64,000 nt of DNA from Tricholoma matsutake. Lineage: Eukaryota > Basidiomycota > Agaricomycetes > Agaricales > Tricholomataceae. The notes beneath the pieces were generated by a model. It searched no databases. It was not told where the DNA came from and saw only the letters and a list, made by a program, of their open reading frames with translations. A program made the translations under genes and the position numbers. Location: positions 11,904,001-11,968,000 of the forward strand of contig AP026540.1 of NCBI GenBank assembly GCA_026075535.2, given 5' to 3'. This document shows, in pieces, positions 55,011-64,000 of this stretch; positions within the stretch are counted from its first letter, which is position 1; every line of letters begins with the position of its first letter.

Positions 55011-56490
55011 TCATTGGAATATTCGAACCAGCTAAAATGCCACTGACAGAGGAGTACAATGAACCAAGGTACTCATATTCTCAGACGATGAAGACTATCT
55101 CTCAGATCATGAAGGCAAAAGGATCACCACAATATGCATATGGACAGAATATCTAGATTAGGGCAAAAACATTGGTCTCACAGCACCTGACACACAAGAA
55201 GGAAGGAGACCCCAAACAAAACACCCTGGATGAACTACTCCCCGAACAATACAAGGAGTACTGATGGATATTCGAAAAGGAAGCATTGGAACAATTCCCA
55301 GAATCAAGACCCTGGGATCATGTGATCAAACTTAAACTGGATTTTATAGCAAAGGACTGCAGGGTTTACCCGTTATCACCAGCAGAACAGAAGAAACTCG
55401 ATGAGTTTCTCAACAAAAGCCTAGAGAAAGGATATATCCAACCATCGAAATTGCCCATGGCATCACCATTCTTCTTCATTGCAAAGAAGGACTCGGATGC
55501 CTTGAGACCATGTCAGGACTACAGGTACTTGAATAATGGAACAATCAAGAACACCTACCTGCTGCTGCTGGTAGGAGACCTGTTGGACAAACTGAGAGGG
55601 GCAAAATGGTTTACGAAACTGGACATCTGATGGGGATATCACAACGTTAGGATCAAGGATGGAGATCAATGGAAGGCAGCCTTCAAGACAAACCGAGGGC
55701 TGTTTGAACCAACAGTGATGTTCTTTGGACTATGTAACTCACCGGCGACCTTCCAGGCAATGATGAATGAGATATTCCATGATATGATCTGAGAGGGATG
55801 GCTCATGATTTACATGGACAACATCCTGATATTCTCCAAGGATCAGAATGAACACCAGGAAAGGACAAAGAGGGCGCTGCAAAGACTGGCAGAAAATGAC
55901 TTATACCTGAAGCCAGAGAAATGCAAGTTTGATGTCCAGGAGGTAGAATCCTTGGGTCTGATCATCCGACCCAACAAAATTGCCATGGACAACATGAAGC
56001 TGGCAGGTATACAGGATTGGCCAACCCCAACAAATGTAAAAGCAGTCAGATCTTTCCTGGGATTCAGGAACTTCTACAGGAAGTTTATCAGACATTTTGC
56101 AGAGACAAGCAGACCACTCAATGAACTGACAAAGAAGAACAAAATGTTTGACTGGACAACAGAATGCAAACAGGCTTTTCAGACGCTGAAAAGGAAATTC
56201 ACAGAAGCACCGGTACTGCTGATGCCAGACCTGACAAAACCATTCATGATTGAATCAGATGCCTCAAAACATGCTACAGGAGGAGTGCTGAGACAAAGAG
56301 ATATGAATGGGGATTGGCATCCATGTGGATACATATCACATGTGCTAACACCAACAGAACAGAACTACAAGATATATGACAGGGAACTACTAGCCATCAT
56401 GCAATCACTAGAGACTTGGAGACACTACCTACTGGGTTCAGGACACCCAGTGGTAATCCTGTCAGACCACAAGAATCTGACATACTTCTA
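55011..56490 (+). pseudogene. Third chromovirus RT and RNase H
   Basis: RT motifs: [48 protein letters not shown] and WFTKLDI then TGA (55627, expected Arg) and WGYHNVRI. The active site is YMDNILIF (55809-55832) where YMDD is expected. Thumb and connection: [17 protein letters not shown]. RNase [37 protein letters not shown] and [11 protein letters not shown], ending with TAA at 56489. Arrangement and length match a full element. Confidence 0.9.
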
Positions 56491-58138
56491 AATGGTGCAG
56501 AAACTGAACAGATGACAGGCAAGGTGGAGCTTATTCCTATCGGAATTCAACTTGCAACTCATCCACATACCTGGATCACAGATAGTACAGAGTGATGCAT
56601 TATCATGGAGAGCGGACCACATACTGGCAGAAGACAACTATAATGAAGATGTCACAATGCTGCCAGAAACAGTATTTGTGAAATTCATTGACACAGAAAT
56701 GCATGGTTTGCTCACAGGGAGCATCATGAAAGATGACCTGGTGAAGAGCACAATCGAGGTGCTAAAGACCAAGGGAATGCCACCAATAAAATTGGCATTA
56801 AAAGACTGGAAAATAGAAGACGGCCTTCTATTCTTCCAAAACAGATGCTATGTCCCCGACAATGGAGATCTATGGAAAAAGCTGGTGCAAAAGTACCATG
56901 AAGGAGTAACCAGTGGACACCCAGGACAATGGCAGACAACTGAAATAATCAGGAGGGACTACTGGTGGCCAGGAATGATGACATACATCAAGAACTATGT
57001 TGCTGGATGCACAACATGCCAGCAAATGAAGGTCAACACCCACCCGATGACACCCCCACTACAACCAATCAAATCCAAAGCGATGAGACCATTTGCAATG
57101 GTAATGACAGACTTCATAACTGACCTACCGGAGTCTGATGGTTATGATGCACTCATGGTCATGGTAGACCATGGGCTTATGAAGGGGGTAATTTTTATTC
57201 CTTGCAGGAAAACTGTGGATGCATTGGGAGTGGCCACCCTCTACCTAGACAATGTCTACAAATGATTCAGCCTCCCAGACAAGATCATCTCTGACAGAGA
57301 TCCCAGATTTGCCTTGCAGCTGTTCCAGGAACTAGGAAGATTGCTCGGAATTAAACTGGCAATGAGTACAGTGTACCACCCCCAGACCAATGGGGAGACA
57401 GAATGGGTGAACCAAGAAGTGGAAGTATACCTACGGATCCTCTGCTCGAACAACCAGGAGAATTGGAAGCACTTTCTCCCAACTGTGGAGTTCACGCACA
57501 ACCAGAGGATGCACTCCATACAGAAGAACTCCCCGTTCTACCTCATGATGGGCTATGAACCCAAGGCAATCCCCCTCCCCTACTTGAAAACAAAGATACC
57601 GGCCATAGAAAAGTGAATAGTTGCGCTACAATGGGCCCGAGATGAAGCAAAGGCAACTCATGAGTTAGCCAGACAGATGATGGCAGAAAGAATGACAAGG
57701 CACTTCACCCTGTTCAAAGAAGGAGACAGAGTGTGGCTAGAAGCAAAAAACCTCAAGACAACACATGCAACAAGGAAGCTTGCACCAAAGAGAGAAGGAC
57801 TGTTCACCATTGAGAAGGTCCTGAGCCCACTCTCCTACCAGCTGAAGTTGCCAGAACAGTGGAAAATACACCCTGTATTCCATGCGGCACTTCTTTCCCC
57901 ATACAAAGAAACTGAGACACACAGACTGAACTTCCCAGAACCACTGCCCAACCTGATAGAAGGCGAATTGGAGTATGAGGTGGAAGCAATCATCAGACAC
58001 AAGAAGAAAGGAAAGACCATGCACTTCCTAGTGAAGTGGGTCAGATACCCGACCTCAGAGAACTTGTGGGAGCCCAAGGGAAACCTGAAACATGCCAAGA
58101 CAATCCTAGGGGTATATAAACAGCGACGACAGCTGTAG
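56491..58138 (+). pseudogene. Third chromovirus integrase and chromodomain
   Basis: From 56552 the end of RNase H reads LIHIPGSQIVQSDALSWR. The integrase zinc-binding domain reads YHEGVTSGHPGQWQT then CTTCQQMK. The core begins MVMTDFITDLPESDGYDAL. TGA at 57263 replaces an expected Arg. ISDRDPRFA and YHPQTNGETEWVNQEVE follow (57290-57420). The chromodomain, 57970-58120, reads EYEVEAIIRHKKKG then MHFLVKWVRYPTSENLWEPKGNL. The TAG at 58138 ends it. The chromodomain is the usual targeting module of chromoviruses. Confidence 0.9.
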
Positions 58139-58231
58139 AAACCAAAACCAAAACACCCACCAAACTGACTACAGAGAAACCACCTCTAGAAAAGAAAAAG
58201 ACAGACCCACGATGGCATGACAAGATGAACC

Positions 58232-58528
58232 ATGCTCACTGGAATAGAGATCCTTGCCATCATTGTTGGCACGATCCTGGCTGTTGCAACAGCCCTTACC
58301 TTTGCATTCTGCCTTTATGCAATCTTTGGACCAAGACCCGAACCCCCAATTACAGACATCAAATTTTCCATTTTACAACACCCTATGGAGAACCCCCTTT
58401 CTAATGACACCACCGACTTGTTGATGCCACTGCCCAAGGCAGCACAAATGAGAAGAATCCAATCATGGTCCGAGTTTGGACATGATTTATTCCTCCATCG
58501 CACCCCACAACCCCACCCCACCTCCTGA
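58232..58528 (+). CDS. Small putative single-pass membrane protein after pol
   Basis: A 98-residue uninterrupted frame lies between the chromodomain stop and the 3' LTR. Residues 5-33 (starting IEILAIIVGTILAVATALTF) are a strong transmembrane helix. The rest is a Pro-rich and polar tail with no Cys pairs. The frame is intact while gag and pol are full of stops. It may be an accessory gene of the element; an env-like origin is only a guess from position. It could also be chance in a short interval. Confidence 0.45.
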   Translation: MLTGIEILAIIVGTILAVATALTFAFCLYAIFGPRPEPPITDIKFSILQHPMENPLSNDTTDLLMPLPKAAQMRRIQSWSEFGHDLFLHRTPQPHPTS

Positions 58529-58588
58529 TTAGAAAAGAGGAAAAGATTTTGATTGAAGTCAGTGACTTCAAAGATAGAGAGAGGGTGA

Positions 58589-59192
58589 TGTTATGATTTT
58601 CGTTATCGTAACACAGGATGACCAGATGTACACTGGCAAGGCTGGGTTATCATTTTTCCTTTCTGACTCAAAATGACTCACTCCAATGGAGACCCACTCC
58701 CTGATCTGACTGCTGTCAACCAACATGCTGTGCTGCAGCATTCTGTGACATCGGACACCTCATGCTAGGCATGAGGCTTGTTGTTCTATTGTTCTTTCTA
58801 TTATTACTTGACAAGGATCTCGCATTCTGATTGGATGATAGACATCTCTGAAACTGTATATAAGCTACAGTAACACTACCTGTATTCCTTAGCTTGACCT
58901 AATTCAAACAACGGTCTTAGACTCAATCCAAACACTTGACAGCCTAGGAAGTCCCTAGCTGTGATAAGCTCAAACTCGACAGTTGGAAAGCCTCCAACTC
59001 TGATACACAAATGAACAGTCTACTCAGAAAGCCTCTGAGTACAGATAGCCGTGACTACTTGAGGAAGTACCCAAGTGAAGGCAGGAAGCCCGATACACTA
59101 GGAAAATCTCCTAGTGTGATATCGATACAGTTGGAAAGCCTCCAACTGTGATACATGACCCAAAGACTGAGTCGAGACCTATAGTCTTAACA
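58589..59192 (+). repeat. 3' LTR of third chromovirus, 604 bp
   Basis: A purine-rich stretch 'aaagatagagagagggtga' lies just upstream as polypurine tract. Ends CTTAACA before the target copy AAATT. Confidence 0.9.
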
Positions 59193-59469
59193 AAATTCAT
59201 ACATAAAGCAGTAGATTACCATGACCCTAGACTACAGCGGGGGATGAACATTCATTAATCATTATACACATTGCATGACTGGCAATAAATTCACACCTCT
59301 AACCCCTGCCACATCAAGCACTACTGTGATGCCTCCTCTCCAACACATTCAATCCATCCACACGTCCAACATGCACATGAGCAACCTATCACAGCTAGCC
59401 GAACTTCATGGCAGGAAACCTCTGCACCATTACAGCTGACACTGACCCTACACCACTAGCATCCCATCT

Positions 59470-60434
59470 ATGCATAAGACCCAACCATGCCCAGACCCTT
59501 TGTTACCTCCTGCCCTGGTGGATAAGATCAAGCACATGCAGGACATGGCTGTGAACAAGGGTACACAGAGAAAAGATGCTAGCCGACTACAAGAATTCCT
59601 GACATTCTGTGAGGGTCTTGGAATCAGAAAGAGTGATGCACTCCCTGCAAGGGAGGATGTTCTCATCACTTGGGCATCCTCCTACACAGGGTGACTGGCT
59701 AGGAGGATGGTGGGAGCAAAGTTACTGGTGATAAGGAAAGAGCACAAAAGTCTTGGTCTGGCATGGCTAGGAGGTGACTGTTTATGCAGGACTCTGAAGG
59801 GTGTGGAAGAACTTAGGCCAGCAGCGTTGTTCCACAGCAAGAGGGCACCGGTGACAATTTCAATGCTCGAGGACTTGAAATCCTGCCACCCATGCAGGAC
59901 CTGGGAAAATTCGACCCTCGAAAGCATGCCATGTTCATGCATATTGCAGAATCAACAGGTGAGAATGGAGCCTGCAACGTCCACCTGCCATGGTCTAAAA
60001 CTCAGAAGGCCAGAGGCAACGACATCTGGATTCTGCACCAGGAAGCTCCTCTCGACCCTATTCATGCCATCCACAAGCACTTTATCAAGAATAGGCTGAA
60101 CATCAAGCATCCCATCGCTGCATACCATGACACACATGACAATGTCATAACGCTCACCAGATCCAAGTTTGTAAGCCGCATCAACAGAATCCTCAGAGCA
60201 ACAGGCAAGGGATACCCCTGCATTACAGGGCACTGCTTTCAGATTGGGGGAACCACTTTCTACCTCGTCTCTGGGGTGTCACCAGATATAGTGAAGAAGT
60301 TCAGACGATGGCATTCTCAGGCATTCTTGGAGTACTGGTGATGCCTAGACTCTCTGGGTGCAATTCACATCGAGATGCTTCCTCTCAAGCCACGAACAGG
60401 CCAGAAGCACACGAGAAGCTCCCCTAAGGCTTGA
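59470..60434 (+). pseudogene. DIRS-like tyrosine recombinase
   Basis: Frame 1 from 59470 reads LVDKIKHMQDMAVNKGTQRK, LQEFLTFCEGLGIRKSDALP and VLITWASSYTG, then TGA, then LGGDCLCRTLKGVEELRPAA. After a frame change and apparent deletion near 59888 (the stretch that should carry the first catalytic Arg, RxGEL, is missing) frame 3 reads FDPRKHAMFMHIAEST, NVHLPWSKTQKARGND, GHCFQIGGTTFYLVSGVSPD and RRWHSQAFLEYW. The HxxR box has become HCFQ and the Tyr in FLEYW is kept. The enzyme would integrate circular cDNA. It is inactive. Confidence 0.78.
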
Positions 60435-61120
60435 CTTCTGTCCACGGGTGAGTCTCCATCATGACTACGATGCACCTTAGGCTTGCTCCTCGTGTGGGTT
60501 TCTGTAGTCATGCTCTCAGCTCACCCCTGGGCGACAAAGATGGAATCGAGGATATCGATTGGTTCCATAACCATAGATTCTGGATCCTCGATCCCACCAA
60601 GTTGCTCCCACTCCCAGTTCCTTTAGTATGTCTACATAGATTTAGATTTATATCATTCTCACTGTAAAACTTCTAGCATGTCACGAGGCAATCCAATTTC
60701 CTTTCAGTGCAAAACAGATGGGACATGAACGAAAAGTGCACTATTAAGGTTTTCGAGGTCACGTGACCTCTGCCGCTTTTTTTCGCCACCCCTTCTCACA
60801 TTTTCCCAAAAAAGGCCTCTTATAACGTTTCGGATTGGACATCAAAGGTTTGGAGATCCCGTGCTTTATGGGACAGAAGGAGGCAAGGTAGCGGGCTCTG
60901 CCGCGCCAGCGCGCTACATATGTAATGGGTTTTCTGCCTACATGTGACGATATCCTGCTGGGAAGTTGGAACTCATGTGACCATTTTCTTCGGCAACCGA
61001 CGCCAAATCTTGAGCACATCTACTCTAAGGTCAAGAATCCTTGGAACCCCTAGCGCGCAACGGGGCTGTAACTTTGTTAGAGCCCCAATGCCTCCCCTCG
61101 TGGGAAACGCTCCATGAACA
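60435..61120. other. Boundary between the TE island and host-like DNA
   Basis: Composition changes here: CpG becomes common again (for example 'ccgcgccagcgcgctac' near 60901). No known protein on either strand. An open minus frame at 61200-60973 has no domain that I recognise. Confidence 0.35.
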
Positions 61121-61610
61121 TTTGCATTCTTTTCAATGCTGGACGCATGTTCAAAGATGTGTTGTTTAATGATCATGCTCCTGGTATACGGCACTTCCAT
61201 CTACACCGATGCGCTGTTGACCTTGCCTCTCCAGTCCTGAATTTTTAATGGGGCTATACATGCACGAGATAACTGCATTGGATGTTGCGCCGACTGTCAT
61301 GAATCAAATAAAGATATTGGGAGAAATGCCTTCGCTCCAACAGATTACCATCATTGACGCGATATCAAGTGCCAATAGTGATGAAATCATTTTCCCAACC
61401 ATCCATCTTACCAAGCTGGAGATGTTGCATATTGATGGGGTGCTTCACGAGAGCGTTACGTTGATCAACCAATTGATCGCGCCTCCTCGCTGCAGTCTGA
61501 GACTTGACTGCAAGCATGCTCGACTTGGGGAGGACCAACCAATCCTTTGGTCCATCATCAGGAAAAGGCTTACTTTCTGCCTCCTCTTCTGTCCCTCGAG
61601 TCTCTTCTAG
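61121..61610 (+). pseudogene. LRR/F-box-type protein fragment, frameshifted
   Basis: Frame text RMFKDVLFNDHAPGIRHFHL, HRCAVDLASPVL runs to about 61236. A one-base slip in a T run (61237-61242) brings the frame LMGLYMHEITALDVAPTVMN, MPSLQQITIIDAISS and LTKLEMLHIDG. The spaced Leu/Ile and 'LxxLxxLxI' steps resemble LRR repeats of basidiomycete F-box-like proteins. No F-box is seen here; it would lie upstream. Alternatively the slip is an assembly error and the gene is intact. Ends at the TAG at 61608-61610. Confidence 0.45.
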
Positions 61611-61734
61611 TTCTAGGTTCAACTCTGTTCTCTATAGTTCGAGCTCCTTCAATTGTGCCATCTTCTTTGTCTCATTAGCTCCCGCCTCTTAGCCTGGTCT
61701 TGCGCCCACTGCTTTCCCAATGCCAATGCCCTCA

Positions 61735-62350
61735 CCGCCAGAGGTAGTCCATGATATAACATCTGAGAATGAACCAGGAGCGCCGTTTATTATGACGATT
61801 TGCTTGGTGGGAAAGCCAGTGGATGAATGTGGTATGATTCAACCTGTTATCCTGATACATTGGAGAAGAGGAGAGAAAACATTCTGAAGTCAATTTCCAC
61901 TGCAAGTCTTCTCTGCTCCAAATTGGGAGAGTTGGAATTCGAGCATGCCGCTACCACAACTGAGGACAGTAACTTCAAAGGTCTCAAAATCCTGCATTCC
62001 CTCCACTCGACGAAACCTCCGAAGACGTCATGTTTTGTTTTCCGACCTTGAACCATTGGTTCACACTCGAGACTACCTCCGCTCCCTCGTGCTCAACTCG
62101 GTCATCCCCTGGTCAACATATCAGTTCTCTCCCTCTTTCACCACGTTGACCGTTACCTATAACGTATACCGCACAAAATACCGTCTCTACGCGGTCTCAA
62201 GCAAGGCAGAAATCATCTGGTCGTAGTCGATTATGATTCAGTTGGCGAGAGTTGGCAGCGCTTCAATATCACAGTATGGATGACCTAGAGCCCGAGCTCG
62301 CTGCGCGAAAGAGTACAGGGATCAATGCCCATAGACATCGCTTAACTTTA
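61735..62350 (+). pseudogene. Second LRR/F-box-like fragment
   Basis: The frame 61827-62050 reads WYDSTCYPDTLEKRRENILK, SISTASLLCSKLGELEFEH and NFKGLKILHSLHSTKP, again Leu-spaced. Related protein text continues in a shifted frame to about 62230 (FSPSFTTLTVTYN). This may be the 3' end of the previous gene or a separate paralogue. No catalytic motif. Confidence 0.3.
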
Positions 62351-62506
62351 ATTGCTGGGTGTTAACATCTTGGTTAACTTGCCCCAAACATGCCCTCGTC
62401 AAAAGTCTATCGACATTGTCCCATTGCTTGCAATGATATCATGGACTACGCTTTGTCAAGTGGAATACACGACGCGATAAGTCCTAATGAAGTACAATTG
62501 AAATAT

Positions 62507-63005
62507 TCATTTGGGGCTTTCTCTCTCAAAAATGGTCGCGAAATTGACAGGGAAAAACATGCAATTCGGGCGGTCGATAAACTTGAGCTCATCGGGAATA
62601 ACAACCCTCTTGTACTCCTCATCATCGAATATCTGCATTCGCATATCAGCCTTGTTTGCCAAGGCACTATGGCTACAATCACAAAACACATACCGCAAGA
62701 ATCTTCTCAAAGCTCTCTGCTTCAAATAAGGCTATTCCGTCCCACTGCGGAATGGAAAAGCCCATCTTCTCCACTGCTTCGCAGAACTCATGATTTTTAT
62801 GCAACTTGTGATGATTAGCTTCGCTTATAACAAAGTCGAACTTACTTACCTGCTCGTACTTGGTAAGATCCTTCTTTACAACCGCTATGGAAGTGAAGAC
62901 CTTTAAGTGCACTTCGATCCAGTAGCGGTGGAATTCATCCTGGCTGATGTCTTCCCTCTTTCTGAGAAGCGCAAGTACGCGAACCCGGTCCTTTCGAAGG
63001 GACAT
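62507..63005 (-). CDS. EthD-domain protein, 130 aa, three exons
   Basis: Exon 1 is 63005-62850 (52 codons, starting MSLRKDRVRVLALLRKREDI). Intron 1 is 62849-62805 (45 bp, GTAAGT...CACAAG, branch-like GCTAAT). Exon 2 is 62804-62694 (37 codons, LHKNHEFCEAVEKMGFSIPQ). Intron 2 is 62693-62633 (61 bp, GTATGT...TGCAG). Exon 3 is 62632-62507, ending FATIFERESPK and a stop. All junctions are in phase. The DEFHRYWIEVH stretch, WDGIALFEAESFEKI and a late DEEYKRVVIPDE are EthD (dimeric alpha-beta barrel) hallmarks. These small proteins are often linked to catabolic or polyketide-type pathways. Length is typical. Its open frame contrasts with the decayed elements nearby. Confidence 0.82.
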
Positions 63006-63700
63006 GACTATAGGTTTTTAGATTCAGATGGGGAACTTCGAGGTCGTGGGGTTATATGTGCAAGTCTTATGTCTGACAGGACAAAGTTGTGTTCTTCGTT
63101 GCACAGGTAAATATGTAATGAAATGAAATGAACTAACCTTCGTTGCACAGAGTCAGGATGAGGAGGCAACGAAGGCGAAAATGAAAGGATATAGTAAAAG
63201 TCTGTGACAGCAAAGTGTAATAGAAGTATTGATATGTAATAGCCGCGTCTGATGTCCTTGGGTTGCGGTAAGGGGCCGAGGGGCAGCCTTACAGCAAGTA
63301 CACAAATCCTTCAAATTCGGAGTAGCTAAGTATAGGATCTCATCTGAAGCGCAGGCGACCTTGTCTAGAATTAGTCATGAGCCGATATTGTCATAACCTT
63401 CACGTACAGACATAGCCGAACGCAAGAAGCAAGTTCTAGAGATTGGGGTCCAGATGATCAACGACGATCTTCTCAATTCCTTGCCTTGAGATCCTGATCC
63501 AAGAACGGTGCCAGACCAAGAGGTAATAAATGACATCTTCGATGGCAACTTGAATACGCGCGTGATTGGGGTCTTCCATAATATTCACCTATAGTCAAAT
63601 ATACTTTCATCAGCCAAAGCATTGCACTCGAATAGGGACAGCCCTACCACAAAGGAGGGACGCAACCACCCTCCAATACCTTGCAGGCTTCATGCTCTCT
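63006..63700. other. Intergenic; possible exons of the second EthD copy
   Basis: There is no clear gene on the plus strand. On the minus strand a frame beginning 'gtgaatattatggaagacc' after a CTATAG acceptor-like site (about 63590) could be a downstream exon of the 63878 gene, but its protein does not look like EthD. Confidence 0.3.
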
Positions 63701-63735
63701 ATGCAGCTGAGCACAGAACAAAAACTACTGCTCAC

Positions 63736-63878
63736 CTGCTTGTATATGAGAAGATTCTTCACAATATCAATGGAGAGAAAGAGCTTCCCATGCCTCTCGA
63801 GCCAAACTCTTCCTGACTGAGATCGCCTCGCTTCTTGATTAAGGCGACTACGTCCACACGATCTGTTCGGAGGGACAT
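63736..63878 (-). pseudogene. Second EthD-like gene, exon 1, frameshifted
   Basis: From the ATG at 63878 (minus) it reads MSLRTDRVDVVALIKKRGDL, SQEEF, close to the start of the neighbouring EthD gene (MSLRKDRVRVLALLRKREDI). A one-base loss after EEF shifts the frame; past it LERHGKLFLSIDIVKNLLIY runs to a KQ|GTGAGC donor at 63736. This is where intron 1 lies in the intact copy. The exon is 143 nt rather than a multiple of three. Tandem duplication is likely. Confidence 0.6.
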
Positions 63879-64000
63879 CGGAGGGTATAAGTCAGGGAGA
63901 GCGCACTTGAATACGGGGGGAACTCGGAAGTGCCTTTAAACACTCATATGCCGATGTTGCAAGTCTATATAGCAACAAGTCGACTCCCAACAATTCCGCC

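Larger units (their letters stand above)
52071..59192 (+). mobile_element. Third Ty3/Gypsy chromovirus, 7.1 kb
   Basis: LTRs 52071-52675 and 58589-59192 (TGTTATG...CTTAACA), exact 5 bp TSD AAATT (52066-52070, 59193-59197). gag, protease, RT, RNase H, integrase and chromodomain are in order, plus a small membrane-protein frame before the 3' LTR. Many TGA stops occur in all domains. It is inserted in the DIRS-like element. Confidence 0.92.
45087..60434 (+). mobile_element. DIRS-like tyrosine-recombinase retrotransposon, split twice
   Basis: In order on the plus strand: gag-like ORF (45087-47258), RT-RNase H (50254-52070) and tyrosine recombinase (59470-60434). A short LTR element (47290-50253) splits the first two and a chromovirus (52071-59192) splits the last two. 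The host text on either side of each insertion shares the 5 bp TSD. RT, then RNase H, then YR without integrase is the DIRS-group arrangement. I could not identify the terminal repeats, so the outer limits given are those of the coding region. Confidence 0.75.

Noticed and set aside
58232..58528. Calling the small membrane frame an env gene
   Set aside because: It is far too short, has no Cys pattern or fusion-like motif, and only its position suggests env.

Overview
This 64 kb window is eukaryotic and looks like a mushroom-forming basidiomycete (Agaricomycete). The evidence is short GT-AG introns of 45-63 bp, a DUF6532-type gene, an EthD gene, a Plavaka-like transposase, chromodomain Ty3/Gypsy elements, and tyrosine-recombinase retrotransposons of the Ngaro and DIRS types. 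No tools were used; all family names come from reading translations and motifs.

About 60 kb is a nest of dead mobile elements. Positions 1-7.2 kb hold a PHD-like gene fragment, a 956 bp hAT-type MITE (2543-3498), a decayed DUF6532 gene on the minus strand (3636-6609) and a foldback repeat (6796-7233). Positions 7.7-14.9 kb hold a decayed Plavaka-like transposase cut by three insertions: hAT-type elements 9540-11572 and 12767-14097, and foldback MITE 14440-14750. Positions 15966-30509 are a three-level nest. A second copy of that foldback MITE is split by an old minus-strand chromovirus (16094-30322), whose pol is split by a younger plus-strand chromovirus (18160-25481) and whose gag is split by another hAT-type element (27736-28751).

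Positions 30.5-35.8 kb hold scattered remnants and one tRNA-like gene on the minus strand (35106-35178). Positions 35828-41452 are a Ngaro-type retrotransposon whose split direct repeats can still be read in the order A1 - ORFs - B1 A2 B2. It is itself hit by a MITE (36040-36499) and a hAT-type element (37844-39198). Positions 41.8-44.7 kb hold further MITEs and a 1729 bp hAT-type element (42718-44446) that carries an internal foldback and cuts a possible helicase remnant. Positions 45087-60434 are a DIRS-like element (gag, RT-RNase H, tyrosine recombinase) split by a short non-autonomous LTR element (47290-50253) and by a third chromovirus (52071-59192). From about 60.5 kb the sequence changes to host-like DNA: a broken LRR/F-box-like gene, an intact-looking three-exon EthD gene (62507-63005) and a second, probably broken EthD copy at the edge.

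Target-site duplications (TSDs) and sequence continuity across the insertions support most of these boundaries. Decay is dominated by CpG to TpG/CpA change. All 20 substitutions I counted between the LTRs of the younger chromovirus are of this type, most in-frame stops are TGA where CGA is expected, and the YxDD active site of two reverse transcriptases has become YxDN at a CpG. The best candidate for something undescribed is element 47290-50253. It has no recognisable pol and carries four diverged ~220 bp repeat units, each with short stem-loops at equivalent places. Several stems differ in sequence between units yet still pair.
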